From Micropterix aruncella (Eukaryota; Arthropoda; Insecta; Lepidoptera; Micropterigidae): a DNA stretch of 64,000 nucleotides. This document shows, one piece after another, positions 44,301 through 56,300 of the stretch (position 1 is the first letter of the stretch; every line of letters begins with the position of its first letter). The notes beneath the pieces were generated by a model. The model had not been told where the DNA came from. It made no database searches and saw only the letters and a program-made list of their open reading frames with translations. The stretch is taken from positions 21,186,035 to 21,250,034 of the forward strand of contig OX155957.1 of the NCBI GenBank assembly GCA_944548615.1. The letters run 5' to 3'. The translations under genes were made by a program, and so were the position numbers.

Positions 44301-47300
44301 ACACTATAGTTAATCGCAGTCTGCTTTATCCTACATTCATTTACGATTTTTGGATCGCAATTTAATTAACAAACCTTGCGAGGTACTCGTCGTATTGTTC
44401 GAAGAACTCCATCATTTCGATGCCCGCGTAAAGCTCATGAAACTCCATAATAACCTAAAAAACAATGCAACCCCCGTATTAGGCAAAGAAGTTACAGAAA
44501 AGAACAAATTTCCATTATTTAAAGCTTTGCAAAGCTTAAAATGTAGCGAACATACACTTTGAGAGCTATTTTTAAAGCTTTGCAAAGCTTAAAATGTAGC
44601 GAACATACACTTGTGTGAAAAACACAGGAATACACTCAAAACTATATTAAACACTGTGAAAATGATTTTACCAGTTTCAAAACACTTTACGGACACGAAA
44701 ACTCGAAAATAGACGACTGAATTTAATATTTCGGCTCAACGCACCGCGAGAAACACGCAAAAAAGCAGCTGTTAAAATTCGCAGGGGTAGCCACGTGACT
44801 GCTCTGCGCGCATGCGCGAGATATGTCAAATGCTGCCTACAGAATAGCATTTTTACACCGCTACGCGTATGTCGTCATCGTTACGCGGCCGTCCGTCTAT
44901 TCGCAGACGGACGTCAACGGACGTCTGCCTAAGGAATACCATTTATGTGTCGTCCCTGCTTTTTCGCGTATCATACGCGAAAAAGCAGACCTACGCGAAA
45001 AAGCAGTACGTCAAAATGCCTAGAGAATCGACCCCATTGTAAGGTCCCGAGTTTGATTCCCGGCTGGGTCACCATTTTCCGTTGGGATCAAATTAACGGA
45101 ATTGCATTTTAAATTCTGTCGATCGAATGCAATAACAAGACACACACTTACATACATGTTACACGCACACATACATATAACACGTCATCGTAGGGTTGGT
45201 TGTAAGAGATTGTCATATGACAATAAACCCGCCCATTGTGACATTTTCACAATAAAGAGTATAAACAAACATACAAACAAAATTGCTAAATTCACAAAAA
45301 GTGAAAGCCAAAATATTTAATCGGGGTTAAAGAATATAAAATACTCGAGAGGTGTTCTTTCTATTAGTAAAGAACAGTTGGAGGCCATTCTATTAGTAAA
45401 GAACAGATACAGAAGAACGGGTTGTACCCCGAATTTAAACCTGACAAATATCGCAAGAACTAGCCATTCCATCCCAAGTTCCGAGGAGCAACCTTTGGCT
45501 CTACCACTCCACCGAACTGGCGAGTCATTACATTCCAAAGAGCGTGCTGGCTTCACCACTCGACCTCAACGATGCATCATTCCACTCCGAGAATCTGGGT
45601 GCTTCCAGAATGAGCCATCGCTCGCCCACCTTGTGAGTCGGTCATTCTGGCGTCGCAAACGGTTCTTTTGTGCATACATTCATATAGGTACGTGTGTTTT
45701 TTAGATGCTGTCTGTTCGGCGGGCGCTTACGGAAATCCTGCTCGACGTCACAAACGAGGAAATACAATCGGTGAGCCAAGAAGAGTTGGCGAGATATAAG
45801 GCCTCCAAACAAGGTATAAAATTAAAAACAAACAAACAAATCTCCCTAACGACCGGTGGACCGATTAATCTCCCGCTTTTTACCTTCCCGCCGGAGATGT
45901 CTCACTAGTACTTTTCAGACGCAAAGTGAGACCATAGACACTCCTAGAAACATTTTACCGTGCAGTGTGGAACGACGCAAACGTCTGTGATTTAAAAATC
46001 TGTGATATGTACGTATAAGGATGAACCGGAGGGTTGCCAGGCGATTAATAAATTAAGCTTTAAACCCTCATCGTGTATTTTCTTTTTTTTTGTGAGGTTG
46101 TCTGATTACAGGATAGACTATCGACGCCCGATGTACTATGTGTAACTAAAGCTCTTTATTTGTATGACGTATGTAGCTACGCGCGCTGCCACCACGGGAA
46201 AGTCGCAAGCGTTAGCATCCCTTGGTGGTGGACTCGGTGAGTTGTATTTTCTTTTTTATTCGTCGTATTTTTAAACGTAGATCTAATTTTTCTAATGTTT
46301 CATTCAGGCGCAGAACCCAATATGCACTGTGACCTTTTTCCGTTGCAGGGTTAAATGTACTGGAATTAGCCAAATAGAATGCATTGATTTACTTTACATT
46401 TTCAATAGTTAGGAACCACGCAGAACTACAAAAACTGAATGTGTAGAATAAGGTTGATGGGGCTTGTTCCAAAACTTCTCTAATTTGCAATAAACGGACT
46501 GCGGTGATACAGTGAAATCTCAATTATCCGGGATACGGATTATATGCGACAGCAACGATGTTAAATTCCGGGTACCTATATAAGGTGAGTTTTTAGTTAC
46601 CGACATCCTTGAACGGGGTGAGTCAGTACGAGCAAGTAACTTTTGATACAAATTTTTGGGGAAAACAATAAAGTTTTTTTTTAATATTTTTTTTCTGTTT
46701 GTCAAATTTATAAATAAAAAAAGTTTGAGACTCTGCGCCATCTAGCGGTAGGTAAAATATCGCTAATAAACAATATTAGCGTAACTAACCTATCGCTAGA
46801 TGGCTCAACGTTTTTATACTATTTCTCAAATTAAAAAAAAACATATTTAAAAAAAAAAACATTTTTATTTTATTTTTTCCAAATTTGTACTAGTTTACCC
46901 ACTTTAAAAATGCCGGTAACTAAAACCTCAACCTGTATACACAGGAAATTATATTTTTTTCTAAATACAAAAAAGGCAAAACTATTGCATCATTATTCAA
47001 AAGTTTTGAAGTGAGAGACCACGGTCCAGTCCAGCGTCTGTTCATTCCTATGAATCCTGGATAATTAAGGTTCTACTGTAGTTACAACCAGGCGGTATTA
47101 AAAAAAATATCTACAATTAATTGGCCGTTAGACTAATTAATCAAGTTAAGTACCAATGGAGCTGTTGACATGGGCACAAATTGGAATTGAGTTTTATCAT
47201 TACATTCCACAAAGAGTATCCAGACTTTAAATTGGTGTTGTTACACTGTGTGATTTGCCAAGAGTTTTTTTTATTAGTTTGTGTAAATCACCATTATAAA

Positions 47301-50300
47301 TATATAAAACAGGTGCTCGCCGTTATTGCAAAACTCATCAATACAATTCGAGCAAGAGGGCTGACCCATAGACTGTTTCAAAATGTTATTGCAACCATTG
47401 AATCAGCATACAAAACTAAATATGACTCAGTGCCGGTCGTTTGTTGGAAAGGGTATAGCAGATGAAAAGTTATTGATTTTTTAGGCGGCCAGTCCAAACT
47501 GAATGACTGAGTTCATAAATTTGTAAGGTATCAGTCTGATGTTTCTACTTGTTTACTTGAGCACCTGAAATCTGATACGATTTAATTATTTGTTAAGAAA
47601 ATATTCCTATCTGCTGTTAGAAGAGTTGATGGCAATTCAAGAAGAAGAGTTATTGAAAAGAAACATCATTTTCGCTACTTAAAATTGACGACAAGTCGCG
47701 ACATCACCCTGTGCCAGCAGCTGGCCAAATACTGACTTTGGCGTTTAGACAGGATCAGTACCGCTGGCGCGGGAGGAGCGGACTGACTTCAAAATATATA
47801 GCGGGGATATTGAAGTCAGCACTGACGCGACAGTGATGTTCTGACTTAAAATCAAATTACACTATGGCAGTACTGGGTCAGTAATCGTTTGTCTTGAGTT
47901 TGAAGTCAGTAACTGACTTAATGTAAATTAGCCAAAAGTATTTTTTAATGCTGGTCCACTTGAGATGGATTGACCGTAGTTGGTCGGCAATTAAAACTGT
48001 AAATACTTATTGAAATCACATCATGTATACTCATAAGGTTGCATACTCATAAGGCATACTCTGTGTCCACTTCTATATTTTTTATAAAAGCTCCTTCAAA
48101 GATTTAGAACTGTCCTTTTAAATCACTATAAGTTGTGCGTTTTTATTTTATGAAGTGGTAGCGATGTAATAAATACAGATCTCATTACTTACTCGCGAGC
48201 TCCGAAGAATCGAGAGCTGGCGAAGAGGGAGGATTACGCCGCCTCCGACCATCGCTCCACACCCCGCGCTCTCCCAGTACTAGTACTGGGAGAGTGCAGG
48301 GTATGAAGCGACGGTCGGGGGCGGCGTAATACGGCCGTTTTCCCAGCCCCCGATTCTTCGGAGCTCGCGCGCGGACTGTACTCTCTGATCTGCGTAGAAA
48401 AATATCGTTGATCTCTAGCGGGATATTGGTAGTGAACATCCCCATTGTCGTCAGACAATAAATAGGCCGTTATCGCAAGGGATACAAAGGTTAAAAAAAG
48501 CTTTGGAATAAGCCCCAATGCCGTAGTAAGCTTCAGATAAATTCCTTCGTTTGTAGGCTGCACTCCAAACACATTCTTAAGAGTCCGCTAAAGGAGTACT
48601 TTCTCATACAAAAAGCCAATAAAAATACCTATAGCATTCTAAAATGTACGGTCGAAAAACTTAGCACAGCATTGGATAGTATCCGTACAGAGGGGGCTGA
48701 TGAATAAGTTTTGAACAAATGTTTAATACGAAAATTATTATGATTTTAAGATTTTCATGAAAATCCTTAAATTGTAATAACTTTCATATTCAACCTTTTT
48801 CAAAAATCTTCTCGGGCTACATTGCCATGATATAACTCTACGGCTAACTTTCATGACCCTGCAATTTTTATTCGAGAGTAATTTGTATAGGCGTTTTGTA
48901 TGAGGAGCTACCTCTTTCCGGCCCCTTGAATAAATGGGGTTCAATAGAAACTTTATTCATACAGAAAATACACAATGTAATATTCTGAATAAAAATAAGC
49001 AAACTGATGAGTTGCTTCTTGCTCTTTGTAATTTTCATTATAAAAAATAAAAAAAATTTTTGAGTGAAATTTGGCCGAAGTATAGAAGTTTATGAATAAC
49101 AACAGAGGTCAAAGAATATGATATCCTTGAGAAGTGATGGGAAAGACCCTTGATTTTTAGTTTATTTTTGTATTTTTTTTCGTAAATGTACTCTTTTTTT
49201 TTTAAGATTTGACAATTTGATATGACATTAAAACTAGCGACTATCATTGATTTTAATCAAGCCAATTTGAATCAGTTTGCCCAAATTTTTATTTACCAAT
49301 TTTTGAATATGTATTTTCTCATTAAGTAAAGTTTATAGAAAAAATGGATAAAACTATTGCGTAAATCATTATATGGGTGTTTGGGAGGGTGGGGCATTTT
49401 TTCCAAGGGCTAATTCTATACATCAAACTGATCATAGCAGGTGATAATTGTCGTTTTTTTTTGGATTTTTTACCTCAGAAGCTTTTTGTTTAGACAAGAT
49501 TATTCTACATCAAAAATTGGATTAATAACTTTTTTGACTTAAGTGATAGCTACCAAGAAAAAGGCATTTTTAGTTTATCTTTAAAATATTCATTATTTTA
49601 TCACTAACAAAGTCTATTTTTCACTTAGAATATCTGTAACAAAAATCTCGTAATGAAAAAAAATCTTTGTTAGTTTGATGTACACAATCACCTCTTAAAA
49701 AAATACTCCCCCAAATACTGTTGTACAGTGTATTTGGGACAGTCTTGAAAAGACTGTCCCAAATACACTGTACAACAGTCCTGGCTAACTATTCAGCTGA
49801 TTATTCAAATTAAAATAAAATCAGGGAACTTATTATTTAAAAGACTAAGGATAGCTAAACAGGAAATGAGATAAAGAATAATAATCATATCGTTGATATA
49901 AAAGCAACCCATTCATTTTTATAATAGTTATTACACTTGGATAAATTCTATAGATTTTGATTTCCTATATAGGACTCGGAATATACGGCGACAGCAGTGG
50001 CTCCGACTCGGGAAGCGAATCTGAAGGCGACAGGACTTTTCAAGACAAATACATAAGTGATGCCCAGTTACAGGTGGGTGATCTTAAATCTTACAATCAA
50101 TGACTTGCAAAACGGCTCGGTGTCATAATGGTTCCGGGTTCCGGTGGTAAGGTTCCAGGCTCAATTCCCGGCTGTGTCATTATTTTCCTTTGGAATAAAA
50201 TTAATAGAACCGGATTTCAATTCTGTCGAGCGAATGCAATAAGAAGACACACATGTTACAAGAACACATACATATAAAAAACACTCCATAGTAGAGTTGG

Positions 50301-53300
50301 TTGTAAGAGATTGTCGTATGGTAATAAACCTGCCTATTGTAGAATGTCGCAATAAAGAGTAGAAACAAACAAACAATAAATATATAGACCTGGCATCAAA
50401 TACCATCAACCATGCCGTGAAAAAGAGGCTAGCTAGTCAGTCCGCAGTTCACAGTTGCGCGATTAATGTTTTCATGCCATTCTACATCAAAATGCTTTCG
50501 TGAGCCTCGTGTCGACATGCGAGCTGAGCTGCTCACAGCGCGCCGTGCTCACAAGTCGATGTGAGGCTGAATTAGTTGAATACTTCAAGCAAGCAGCTAA
50601 AAGTAATTAGAAGTAAGATTTAATATTTAAAATATTGGACATTGTAAACTATATTCGATATAATTTTTTTTATTTATTCCCTAGCCAGCGATTGGGGAGG
50701 GGGTCGCCCTCGTAGCCAATACGCTGCTGTCGGTGCCGCTGGATCTCCTACTCCATTCACAATTCGCTTCCATTCTTGACGATTTTTTGCCACGTCTCGA
50801 GCATCCCTAGCCGATAATCGTTGATTTTTAAGGTCGTCTTTGATGTTATTTAGCCAGGTTTTCTTTGTTGCCGATCGCTGAATTCTCCATTCTGTCGGAC
50901 GGTCTCGCCAAAGAAGTTTACGTGGCAAGCGATTATCGTTCATTCGGCAAACGAACCATCGTAGTCGACGTTTTTGTACTTCGATCGTTGTTACTAGATC
51001 GCATCTTTCAATATTGTTTTTATTCTACATTATATTGTTTTATTTTATTTTATCATTATAGCTATAAGTAAAATGTAGGATTGTTTTATTTATATCTTTA
51101 TGTTTTTCTATTTTATTGCAAATAAATAATAAATATTTTATTTTGATTTTATTCACTGACATTTTAATTTTCCACTACTAATTTAAAGTATTTCGGTATT
51201 TTTGATACATTCTTTGCATTTTTATTCTTTTGTTCATAAATTATTTAATTTTTTTTTTTAATTTTTTAATATAATAATAGTAAATTCTTTGATGAAAGTA
51301 TATAATGCCATTTTTATAAATACAGTATTGAGCAAGCATATACAAAATTGAATGTTTCTTAAAACAGGTCCCGGCAATAGTAGACATTGCCATTGAACTA
51401 TGCCATGTATTAATTTTCTAGTATTTACTCAATGTTAAAAATATTTTTGTGCATAATACATTGCGTTACTACAATAAATAAATAAAATAAAAGAGTCTGA
51501 TGCAGAACCAGACCCTTTTTTTCGGAAAAATCCAGTTATCCGAATTTTTGATTATCTGAATGGGGTCCGGTCCCAATTGATTCGGTTAATAGGGGAGGGG
51601 TTCTACTGTACGTATTTTTTTTTGCAATGGCATTTTCATTTGGAACTACAGTGTTCATTTGTTTTTATGTTCAAATATCAGATATAACAGCTTCTCGTTA
51701 TATCATTTTCTATTTTCAAAACAGAGGAGTTCAATTCAAAATCGAACTCCAGTTTTTGCTATTATGCTCTATCTCAGCAGTGTTTTCTTTATTCCTCGCA
51801 ACAAAAGGCATTGGTTTTTGATCGCAATTCCCATTGAATATATATGTATACGTCAGTGCCTACAATGTCGTCATAATGACTACTGGGGTTTTTCGCCAGC
51901 TCATTGTTCTCTAACTTTTTAATTTGACTCAATAAATGTGATTTAAATTATTATAAAATGCTCATTGTATTGATCTTATTGGCTGCCCTGTAATTTACAT
52001 ATCGTGAATACACAATAACAATATTAATAAAATTCAATAATAAATTTAAAAAAATGAAATTCACATATACTTGTAAAGTCCTTTCAATTTATTGTTTCTA
52101 CGGATGCTTTGAAATATTCTTTTATGAAAATAAAAAAATATGTAAAATACGATAATTGAAATAAGACTGATATTCATACATGCTTGTGAAGTCCTTCATA
52201 ATAATATGAAGGGTACAGAGTGATGATGGGTCAAGGTCTTTTTTAGACCATTTTACTTTCTCGCGCCAAAATATACTTTGAAAAAAGTGCCGCAGAATGT
52301 TGTAAGGCATGGTTGCAAAAAGGAGCTGATTCGTTATGAAAACAACAATTGAGAAATAATGGACAAAGCCAAAAAACAGTCCCATTGCATATTAGAATAA
52401 CTTAGGCAAAAATGCGCTGTAGATTTCTTTGGGTTTTGTTTGTGAACGAAGCAATAAAAAAATCGACTCCCAAAGAGCAACTTAGTTTTTAGTTTTTTTT
52501 TCTATTTTTTAATATCAGCATTAGTTTATTTATGTAAACCAGTTAATAACAAGAAGTCCATAAAGACTTGTACACTCTACAGGCTGATTTTTTAATTAGT
52601 GTTATCCTTGAAATGGGTACTAGCAAATAAAGTACTTGAAATGAGTACTAGCAAATAAGCAACTTTTGACCACAAATTTTTGAATCAAATAATTTTATAA
52701 ATTTATTTTAAAATTTCATTTTATTCCAAATGATTAACAACAGTATGAGAATCGATCAGATGTTTTATTTGACCTTGCTAATGGTTGAGTTCGTTGAACT
52801 CGGCGACATTGAATGGCGTTCAATAACACAATATTTGTGAAGCAAGGCCACAGATGGCGCTGCTATGTTATTTCTGAACAGATATGTTTGGAATATTTGA
52901 GACATTTACCACCACATATTGAACCTTTTTAAAAAACAGAATAGACATTACAAATAAAACAGTGCCTAAAATATACCTAATAATTGAAAAACAGTTTTTT
53001 ATTATATTTTACTATTTTCATGTATCGTTTATTCACGCGACTATTGTGATATGTAATTGTAAGCTCATTGAAAGTAATCATTCAAACCGCTAGATGGCAA
53101 TCTGTTTTTTTGTTGGTTTCTTCTAAATGACTGTTTTTTAACTATTAGGTACATTTTAGGCCCTGCCTTATTTGTAATGTCTATTCCATTGTAAAAATGG
53201 TTCAATAAGTGGTGGTAAATATCTCAAATATTCAAAATACATCGATCAGAAATAACAGTGCAGTACCATCTATGGCCTTGCTTCGTAACTATTGTGTTAT

Positions 53301-56300
53301 TGAACGCCATTCAATACCGCCGACTTCAACGACCTCGATTCAGTAGCGAGGTTAATTAAAACAGCTGATCGATTCTCAAACTGTTGTAAATCATTTAGAA
53401 TTAAATGTAATTTTAAAATAATTTTATTATATTATTTGATTCAACCATTTGTTGTCAAATGTTGCGTATTTGCTCGTACTGATTCCCTCATTTTAAGGTG
53501 TCACTAATTAAAAACTCACCCTGTAGATTTAATATTCAAGGGCGAATTGGATTTGGCAAATCGGATTCGTCTGTATTGCTCCTACTTGAAATTAATAAAT
53601 TCTCGTTCTTATTATCATGGTATTGTATTGCTAACCAGGATTATATTGCTAACCAAGATCTTATAATATTTTTATTAAACAGGAAATGATCCGTCGACGC
53701 AGATCGGACTTTGAAAAGACAGCGCGAGAGATTGAAGCGGAAATTGCAGAAGCGGATGCAGCGGCCAGTCAGGTAGAGCGCGATGCCGACACGCCCCCTC
53801 GGGCCGCGCAACCTTTAACTAACAAGTCAACCAGCTCAAGTAAGTTCTCTCTTTGATCTAGCCCCGCCCCCACCATTGGCAACGATACTACAAAAAAAAG
53901 AGAAAATAAATGCAGTCTTAGGCTGATTTGACAAGGGGAGCTTCTCGCTTGTTTGTGGGATCGGCGAAACAAATCGTCTTCGTCCACAATGGGAATGGAG
54001 TATCCTATCTTGATTTGGTATAAGGAGACTTTATATAGGTGAAAATCACTGCCTCTTAAATCAGGCTCTTATATAGGAGAGTAGAATCTATATGGATGTC
54101 GGTTTCTATGTATCTGTTGTTTTTGTAATTCTTACTTTTTATATTTCTCCTCCATTTCAAATTACCTCTTCTACTGTGCCTAAAATGTAGATGTTTCTGT
54201 GCATTACGCTGCGGTATACTCACAGCTTGTATAGTCTATGAAATTGTTTATGGGATGAAATAATTTGGCATAAATGTCCAGGATCGACGAAATACAATTT
54301 TTGTTTAGGCCAAAATGCGAGTGCCATCACCTAGAAAAGGTTAAAAACCACTGATTAGACCACAAGACTTGCTAACTGCAAAGAAAAAACGATTGCCTTT
54401 TAGGGGCTCTCTAGACGATCAAGCATGCTTGTCAAGCATTGCGTCGCGGGCTGGGAAGGGATCGTAAACCGCAGGAAATATGCAAATATATTTTTTTTTA
54501 TAATAACCAAAAATACCTAATTTTGTAGTTTATACCAGGCAATCAAGTTAATTACGACGTAATTGATTGATGAATGACGTGACTCCCAGGTATAAAACTA
54601 CAAAATTAGGCATTTTTGGTAAATATTAAAAAAAATATTTGCATATTTCCTGCGGTTTACGATCCCTTTCCAGCCCGTGATGTGATACTTGACAAGCATG
54701 CTTGATCATCTAAAGAGCCCCTAATGCATTTTACAGAAGGCACCAAAAACTGTACTTAAAAACATTCTATGGTTATTAGTAAAAAATCACTAATAGGTAT
54801 CACATTAGGGTTTTTTTTAATTATCCTAGCTCATTTGATAGATAACATGAATCATTTTGATAAGATGGATCATCGATTAAATCATTTTGATAGATAAGAA
54901 GTAGTAGCAAGCAATTTATTACTTTTAAAATTTTACATTACATACCTAAATCCCCATCTTAAAGAATGTTAATATTAACCGCTCGAAAGCCAGCCTGCAT
55001 GCAAAAAACTGCGCAGCAACTTTTCGCTAGATTTTGTAAATAAATACTAACAATATCGTTTTTTCATGAATTTTCTCTTGTTACTTAGTAATTAATGTTA
55101 TTAGTCGGGTATATCGTATATTTATAAATAAATAAAAACGGAGCTGCCATGGAATTCACCGACCGGAGTCGGGCCCATCATAATACTATTTTTTACACTT
55201 CTGGGGGGTGAACAGTGGATTCCGGACTTACGAACCGGCTGTGGTAGGTTTAGGACAGCTGTCTTGCCACATGTGAGCGTTCACCTTGCCACCCATTCAC
55301 TCCCCCTTCGAAGCCATAGAATTTGAGATGCGCAAATCGCAGTTTTAGATAATTTTTCTAAGAAAGAGTTGATTATTTTTCTGGAAAGGCCAAGATCTTT
55401 AAAGAGGTGAAATAGAGATTTAGCTGGCAGGCCACGAGCGCCAACTTCCACCGCGTGAAGGTGAACAGTGAAGCCGTTCCGGGTTACGGCATTTGCAAGA
55501 TCATGGTATTTATTTAATTTGTACCCGTGGTCTTTTGGGATATTTGATTCCCATGGAACAGTTAATTCTACAATAAGAGCCACCTTCCGAGATAGAGAGT
55601 AAAGAGTTATATCTGGACGGAGGGCTGTGCATCCGAGACTTTCAGGGAATTTATACTGCTTAGAGACCGAATCAACCTCCAGAATCCAATCTGTAGCTTT
55701 CTCGATTATTGAGAAAGGTTTTGTAGTTGAATGTTTTTGCCTTTAGAGCCATCCCGCACAAACTGTATTGGGGGTTTGGAGGATACTGTCAAACCCTTGT
55801 TGGCACGAGCCACTGAGAGACTAATTACCTCGCGAATAACAGCGAGAACTTTGTCATGGCGGTAAGTGTACCGTCCTTGATCTAAGGCCACCTTGCAGCC
55901 AGCTAGAATGTGTCTAGCTGTGCAAGGGGTATTGCTACAGAGGGGACAAGAACTATCCTCGGACTAATACATATGGGGGCCGGCCGAAACGGTTACGCGT
56001 GGATCTGTCAAATGATGCAATAGGCACTGTTGGCGTCCGACGGGATAATGTAACATAGATTCGCCTGTAGACAGATTGTATCATTACAGGTTGTGCACTG
56101 TAATGCTCGGATCTCCTCCCTCACTGATGTAATGCTGGAATCTGTAACGTTACATTACAGGCAAACGCTCAGGGTAAGGGAGCACCTGTAAACAATCACT
56201 AACAGATATCACATTGGTGTTTTAATTATCCTAGCTCATTTGATAGATAAGATAAATATCACATCCCTGTTTTAATGATAACAGCTCATTTGATAGATAA

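Larger units (their letters stand above)
41607..45035 (-). mobile_element. PIF/Harbinger-like element inside a SINE
   Basis: 12-bp inverted ends GGGGTCGATTCT. The surrounding ATTGT/ACAAT bases make the TSD unclear. Near the right end the minus strand has a decayed Harbinger nuclease start (44203-44448). A palindrome GCTTTTTCGCGTATCATACG lies at 44959 on. The element also received a hAT copy at 42084 and holds a zinc-finger remnant. Confidence 0.7.
41561..45300 (+). mobile_element. tRNA-derived SINE split by a Harbinger insertion
   Basis: The head (41561-41606) has GGCCCGGTGGCATAGTGG with an A-box. The body resumes at 45036 with AAGGTCCCGAGTTTGATTCC (B-box), then the same tail as 50106: TCTGTCGATCGAATGCAATA, GTTGGTTGTAAGAGATTGTC and AATAAAGAGTA. 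The two halves fit together when the 3.4-kb insert is removed. Confidence 0.88.

Noticed and set aside
44350..44562. Plus-strand 70-codon ORF
   Set aside because: The minus strand here carries a better supported Harbinger nuclease start with splice sites.
51659..51922. 87-codon ORF with hydrophobic residues
   Set aside because: AT-rich intron, no domain, low-complexity Phe/Ile content; chance ORF.
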